Below, piece by piece: positions 5,856 to 9,227 of a stretch of 9,227 nucleotides of DNA. A model generated the notes under the pieces. The model did not search any database and had not been told where the DNA came from. It saw nothing but the letters and a program-made list of their open reading frames with translations. Source of the DNA: Bacillota bacterium (lineage in GTDB: Bacteria; Bacillota; Clostridia; Acetivibrionales; JAEZXR01); NCBI GenBank assembly GCA_023419605.1, contig JAEZXR010000150.1:1-9227 (forward strand), given 5' to 3'. The stretch's first letter is position 1. Each line of letters starts with the position of its first letter. The position numbers were made by a program, and so were the translations under genes.

Positions 5856-7532
5856 ATGAAGGTTTTTAAGGGCATTGGAGTAAGTAATGCGATAGCTGTT
5901 GGCAGTTTAAAGCTCTGTAAAAAAAGTATGGATATACAAAAAAAGCCGATAGCCGATAAGGCATCTGAACTGGAAAGGTTTGAAACAGCACAAAAGGCGG
6001 CAATAAAGAAAACTCTGGAATTATATGAGAAAAGTGTAAAAGGATTGGGCGCAGAAAAGGCTGGGATTTTTGAAGTCCATGCAATGATGATGGAGGATCA
6101 GGATTATACGGATTGTATAAGATCAGTGATTGAAGATCAAAGGGTAAATGCTGAATATGCGGTACAGGAAGCCGGTAGAATTTTTTCAAAGAAGCTCCTT
6201 GATATAGATGACGAATATATGAAACAACGGGGAGCGGATGTTATTGATATATCTCGGGTTATTATTCATGAAATGCTGAAGAGTGAGGATAGCAATCCTG
6301 AAATGCTTAAAGAGCCCGCAGTACTTGCTGCCGCAGATTTAATGCCCAGTGAAACCGTACAGCTTAACAGAGGCCTGGTACTTGCAATTATCACGCAAGA
6401 GGGGTCAAGTACATCGCACACGGCAATACTCGCACATACTCTCGGAATTCCGGCTGTGCTGGGACTGGGTCGCGCATTTGATGAGCTGGAAGATGGTTGT
6501 TACGTTATTGTGGATGGCTTCAGCGGGTCTGTGATCACCGAGCCGGATGAGGAAACCATAAAAACATATAATGAACGCGTAAATGCATATTTACAGGAAA
6601 AAAATGAGCTGCGGAAATTGCTGGGAAGCAAAAGTATATCACTCGACGGAACGGAAATTGAATTGTACGCGAACATAAGCAGACCTGAGGAGGCTGTGAC
6701 CGCCCTGGAAAACGGAGCAGAAGGTATTGGACTTTACCGCAGCGAGTTCTTATTTATGGAAAATAGCGGGTTACCCACCGAAGAGCAGCAATATAAAGCC
6801 TACAGCGATGTGTTGAAAATTATGCAGGGCAAGCGGGTCGTGGTGAGAACCATTGACATTGGAGCAGACAAACATCTCCCTTACCTTCAGCTGCCTCATG
6901 AGGAAAATCCTGCATTGGGCTGCCGCGGTGTAAGGCTTTGTCTGGATAAAAGAGATATTTTCATTACCCAGCTCAGGGCACTTCTGCGGGCATCCATCCA
7001 TGGTAAACTGGCAATCATGGTTCCAATGATTACCACGCTGGATGAAGTGTGTACTGTAAAGGAGATTCTAAATAACGTAAAACTGCAGCTGAATGCGGAA
7101 GGTATCCGCTTTGCGGATGACATAGAGTTTGGAATTATGATAGAGACTCCTGCAGCTGCCATGATCAGTGATCTTTTGGCGAAGGAGGTAGACTTCTTCA
7201 GTATTGGTACGAATGATTTAACCCAGTACACCTTAGCCGTTGACCGTATGAACAATACGATAGCAGGCCTTTATGATCCAAGGCATCTGAGTGTTTTAAG
7301 ATTGATGGCTATGGTTGCAAAAAATGCTGCTAGAAATGGTATATGGACAGGTATTTGTGGTGAACTGAGCTCCGACCAAAGCTTGACAGGTCTTTTTTTG
7401 GCCATGGGAATACGTGAATTATCGGTAGCCGCAGCCGAGATACTGCCGGTACGGCGTAAAATTTGTGAAACCGACATAGGGCTGGTTAAACAGCAATATA
7501 GGAAAGAATTGATGCTGGAGGGTTACCTATGA
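5856..7532 (+). CDS. ptsI: PTS Enzyme I (phosphoenolpyruvate-protein phosphotransferase)
   Basis: Catalyses phosphate transfer from phosphoenolpyruvate to its own histidine and then to HPr; a cytosolic dimer. The ATG at 5856 follows GGAAGGAG (5841-5848) by seven bases and starts MKVFKGIGVS, as the family does. A longer frame from 5772 overlaps ptsH and is rejected. The 558 residues are slightly shorter than the usual 570-575. The HPr-binding helical domain lies at about 1-140. The phospho-histidine is His188 in GSSTSHTAILA, where the first serine replaces the more usual glycine. The PEP-binding barrel (about 250-540) shows EGIGLYRSEFLFM (289-301), Arg331, ENPALGCRGVR (350-360), Glu430, SIGTNDLTQYTLAVDR (449-464) and the catalytic Cys501 in GICGELSSD. 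All key residues are present, so it should be active. Its stop overlaps the next start (ATGA). Confidence 0.96.
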   Translation: MKVFKGIGVSNAIAVGSLKLCKKSMDIQKKPIADKASELERFETAQKAAIKKTLELYEKSVKGLGAEKAGIFEVHAMMMEDQDYTDCIRSVIEDQRVNAEYAVQEAGRIFSKKLLDIDDEYMKQRGADVIDISRVIIHEMLKSEDSNPEMLKEPAVLAAADLMPSETVQLNRGLVLAIITQEGSSTSHTAILAHTLGIPAVLGLGRAFDELEDGCYVIVDGFSGSVITEPDEETIKTYNERVNAYLQEKNELRKLLGSKSISLDGTEIELYANISRPEEAVTALENGAEGIGLYRSEFLFMENSGLPTEEQQYKAYSDVLKIMQGKRVVVRTIDIGADKHLPYLQLPHEENPALGCRGVRLCLDKRDIFITQLRALLRASIHGKLAIMVPMITTLDEVCTVKEILNNVKLQLNAEGIRFADDIEFGIMIETPAAAMISDLLAKEVDFFSIGTNDLTQYTLAVDRMNNTIAGLYDPRHLSVLRLMAMVAKNAARNGIWTGICGELSSDQSLTGLFLAMGIRELSVAAAEILPVRRKICETDIGLVKQQYRKELMLEGYL

Positions 7533-8371
7533 GTTTCTCTGTAATCAAGGTTCTTAATAACAATGCAATTCAGGCGCAGGAGGAAGACGGGAAGCAGGTT
7601 GTTCTTATAAGCAAAGGAATCGGTTTTACGTATAAAGCCGGATGTTGCATTGATAAGGTTGAGGATGACATAAAGATCTATCACATCAAAGATGACAAAA
7701 TGAATGCTTCGCAAATCTTAAAATTGTCTTATGATATTGAAAAGGTTAGAACGGTTACTTATGAAATACAGCAGCTTGCAAGGGAAGAACTTCAAATTAC
7801 GAGTGAAAATCTATATGAAGCGTTGTTTGACCATATTGCATTTGTAATCGAACGTTTACGTCTGGGGATACCGATAGAAAATCCTTTTATCACGGAAATA
7901 CGGATACTTTGCAATAAAGAATATGCGATTGCTGATAAAGCGGGAGAAATGATAAGCAAACAATTAAATGTAGAAATTAATGAGGATGAAAAAGGTTTTA
8001 TTGCACTGCACCTTTATTCCGCGAAGCGAGGAAGGCACGTCAATAATGCCATGCGTGACGTACGGCTTTATAAGCAGATATTGGATCTGGTCGGTAAAAG
8101 GCATGGATTTGAAGTAAGGGCTGAATCCGTGTCATCCCAGGGTTTTCTTGTTACCTTGAACCGTTTGCTTGTTTCCGAATTTCATGAAAAGTCCTTGAAT
8201 ATGCCTGTTATACAGCATGTAAAGCTGAATATGTACAAATATTATGAGACAACCCTTATGATTGAAAAACTGATTAAAACTGAAGTTGGCATAAAGCTGA
8301 GCGAGAGTTCAAAAGCATTTTTATCAGTAGCAATATGCCAGTACGAGCAATTTGAAAGGGGTAAAAATTAA
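7529..8371 (+). CDS. BglG/LicT-family transcription antiterminator with a degenerate PRD2
   Basis: RNA-binding antiterminator of 280 residues, translationally coupled to ptsI by a 4-base overlap. Residues 1-55 form the CAT RNA-binding domain (IKVLNNNAIQAQ...KQVVLISKGIGF). PRD1 (about 65-170) keeps both expected histidines: His102 in FDHIAFVIERL and His161 in GFIALHLYSAK. PRD2 (about 171-275) lacks both: Thr209 stands where LicT-type proteins have FVTHLKF, and Ala268 (FLSVAI) where they have a conserved histidine. In the family, EII-dependent phosphorylation of PRD1 inactivates and HPr-dependent phosphorylation of PRD2 can activate. The loss suggests control through PRD1 only. The likely target is the RAT at 5197-5227. 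LicT and GlcT are both reasonable relatives, so I give no symbol. Confidence 0.9.
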   Translation: MSFSVIKVLNNNAIQAQEEDGKQVVLISKGIGFTYKAGCCIDKVEDDIKIYHIKDDKMNASQILKLSYDIEKVRTVTYEIQQLAREELQITSENLYEALFDHIAFVIERLRLGIPIENPFITEIRILCNKEYAIADKAGEMISKQLNVEINEDEKGFIALHLYSAKRGRHVNNAMRDVRLYKQILDLVGKRHGFEVRAESVSSQGFLVTLNRLLVSEFHEKSLNMPVIQHVKLNMYKYYETTLMIEKLIKTEVGIKLSESSKAFLSVAICQYEQFERGKN

Positions 8372-8427
8372 GGATGTAAAAAGCTGTAATGATGGCAGCT
8401 AATTTGAAAATTTAAGAGGGTAGAATT

Positions 8428-8928
8428 ATGTTGGATAAATTAAAAAAGATGTTTCAATCACAAGTAAATCCGGGAATTGTAATTGGCTCACCTGTAAATG
8501 GAAAGATCGTACCCATCGGTGATGTAAGTGACCCTACTTTTGCCGATGAGATCTTGGGTAAAAGTGTTGCCGTTATTCCGCAGGCAAACCGTGTGGTGGC
8601 TCCCGTAAGTGGTACTGTGCAGGTTATGTTTGAAACGGGGCACGCTGTTAGTGTTGTTTCCGACGAAGGTACTGAGCTGCTGATCCATATCGGAATCGAC
8701 ACTGTCAAATTAAAAGGTCAATTTTTTAAAGCTTATGTTAAAAGTGGGGATAAAGTTAAGAAAGGTGACATTCTTGTAGAATTTGATGAGGCAAAGATCA
8801 AATCAGCAGGGTATGATACTGTAATACCGATTGTCATATGCAATTCCGAAAGCTATTCAAAAATCGAAGGCACACAAGCGGGTCCGATCAAAGAACTTGA
8901 ACAGTTAATAATATTATATAGATCGTAA
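8428..8928 (+). CDS. crr: Free-standing glucose-type PTS EIIA component
   Basis: Cytosolic phosphocarrier of 166 residues that takes phosphate from HPr and passes it to a IIB domain of the glucose/beta-glucoside/sucrose family. AGAGGG (8415-8420) lies seven bases before the ATG. After a short lead with basic residues (MLDKLKKMFQSQ), the EIIA domain shows SPVNGKIVPIGDVSDPTFAD, then VVAPVSGTV. The two active-site histidines follow: His72 in ETGHAVSVVSDEG and the phospho-acceptor His87 in ELLIHIGIDTVKLKG. The gene follows the antiterminator after 56 bases containing only a weak hairpin (AGCTG/CAGCT at 8382-8400), so it is probably operonic. No IIB or IIC is adjacent, so it must serve a permease encoded elsewhere. 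Confidence 0.94.
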   Translation: MLDKLKKMFQSQVNPGIVIGSPVNGKIVPIGDVSDPTFADEILGKSVAVIPQANRVVAPVSGTVQVMFETGHAVSVVSDEGTELLIHIGIDTVKLKGQFFKAYVKSGDKVKKGDILVEFDEAKIKSAGYDTVIPIVICNSESYSKIEGTQAGPIKELEQLIILYRS

Positions 8929-8951
8929 TCATAACATACATTTTCAAAAAT

Positions 8952-9073
8952 AACGAGGCATAAGATATCCCCCACCTCTATAGGTGGCGGTACCGATTCA
9001 TTTTATAGGCGGTGAGCATCTCTCCCGCCTCGTTGAAACGGTGTGTTGAAATTGCTATGCAATTTCTTCCGTT
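8952..9073. other. Unidentified cluster of hairpins downstream of the pts operon
   Basis: Several perfect or near-perfect stems lie close together. CCACCT/AGGTGG (8972-8977, 8982-8987) has a four-base loop. GGCGG-T-GAG pairs with CTC-CCGCC (9008-9029). AACGG plus GAAATTGC pairs with GCAATTTC plus CCGTT (9037-9073), with a TAT loop. An outer arm AACGAGGC (8952-8959) matches GCCTCGTT (9027-9034) and competes with the second stem. No clear T-run follows, so this is not a typical terminator. A structured RNA, or the end of an IS200/IS605-like element, would fit. I do not recognise the sequence. Confidence 0.5.
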
Positions 9074-9114
9074 GTTATAATACCATAGATATTCATATAT
9101 AAATTCGGATGGAA

Positions 9115-9221
9115 CTTAGGGATCGCTAAAATATAACTTCCGCTAAAACTTTTTCAGGCTACTACAGCAGAGCCCCGTACCCCGAAAAAGTATCGGAAGT
9201 AATATTTCAGTCGACCCTTAG
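9115..9221. repeat. 107-base imperfect palindrome at the right edge
   Basis: The left arm starts CTTAGGG (9115) and the right arm ends CCCTTAG (9221). Within the arms AAATAT/ATATTT, ACTTCCG/CGGAAGT and ACTTTTTC/GAAAAAGT pair, and an inner GGCT/AGCC stem (9157-9160, 9171-9174) closes the tip. Mismatches and short internal loops interrupt the arms. It contains no coding frame. It could be a MITE-like element, an element end continuing outside the window, or a structured RNA. Confidence 0.55.
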
Positions 9222-9227
9222 CTGATT

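Noticed and set aside
5866..7477. Several minus-strand and one plus-strand frames within ptsI (5866-6189, 6349-6534, 6771-7001, 6896-7255, 7271-7477)
   Set aside because: All overlap the fully conserved Enzyme I frame and show no motif or ribosome site; shadows.
8454..8708. Two minus-strand frames within the EIIA gene
   Set aside because: The plus frame carries both active-site histidines and a good ribosome site; these are shadows.
9115..9221. Integron attC site
   Set aside because: The palindrome lacks the terminal GTTRRRY/RYYYAAC core sites in the right places, and there is no integrase or cassette array.
1..9227. CRISPR array, tRNA or rRNA genes
   Set aside because: No regularly spaced repeats, cloverleaf with an anticodon arm or rRNA-like segment was seen on either strand.

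Overview
The window is AT-rich, with codon use, strong GGAGG-type ribosome sites and a gene set typical of low-GC Firmicutes. The protein variants and the transposase debris suggest Clostridia, most probably Lachnospiraceae. This placement is inferred from sequence style, not from a marker gene. All five recognisable intact genes lie on the plus strand, in two functional blocks separated by decayed DNA.

Block 0 (1-475) has no intact gene. It carries the 3' remnant of what looks like a REP-associated tyrosine (Y1) transposase with its REP-like end, a hydrophobic 40-codon reading frame that is probably a relic, a good rho-independent terminator (303-350) and a weak promoter for the next gene.

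Block 1 (497-4714) is a chaperone pair. The first gene encodes an 807-residue protein with an N-terminal J-domain (HPE in place of HPD), a conserved-looking middle segment and about 18 ankyrin repeats. The second encodes an HscC-type Hsp70 of 568 residues. HscC proteins work with dedicated short J-proteins (DjlB/DjlC in E. coli). Here the J-protein has acquired a long ankyrin solenoid, probably to choose clients.

The 860-base gap (4715-5575) holds the 5' remnant of a Y1 transposase with a REP-like end, a minus-strand scrap resembling the C-terminus of a membrane transporter, a near-consensus promoter, and a leader with a BglG/LicT-type antiterminator (RAT) overlapping an intrinsic terminator. 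About 300 bases of largely unexplained leader follow.

Block 2 (5576-8928) is a phosphotransferase operon: HPr, Enzyme I, a BglG-family antiterminator and a free-standing glucose-type EIIA. No IIB or IIC permease is encoded here. The antiterminator probably acts on the RAT in its own operon leader, so the general PTS enzymes appear to be under PTS-dependent antitermination. Two regulatory residue sets are missing: HPr has Arg at position 46 instead of the HPr-kinase serine, and the antiterminator's second PRD lacks both usual phospho-histidines.

Block 3 (8929-9227) has no gene. It holds two separate highly structured segments: a cluster of hairpins (8952-9073) and a 107-base imperfect palindrome (9115-9221). 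I do not recognise either.
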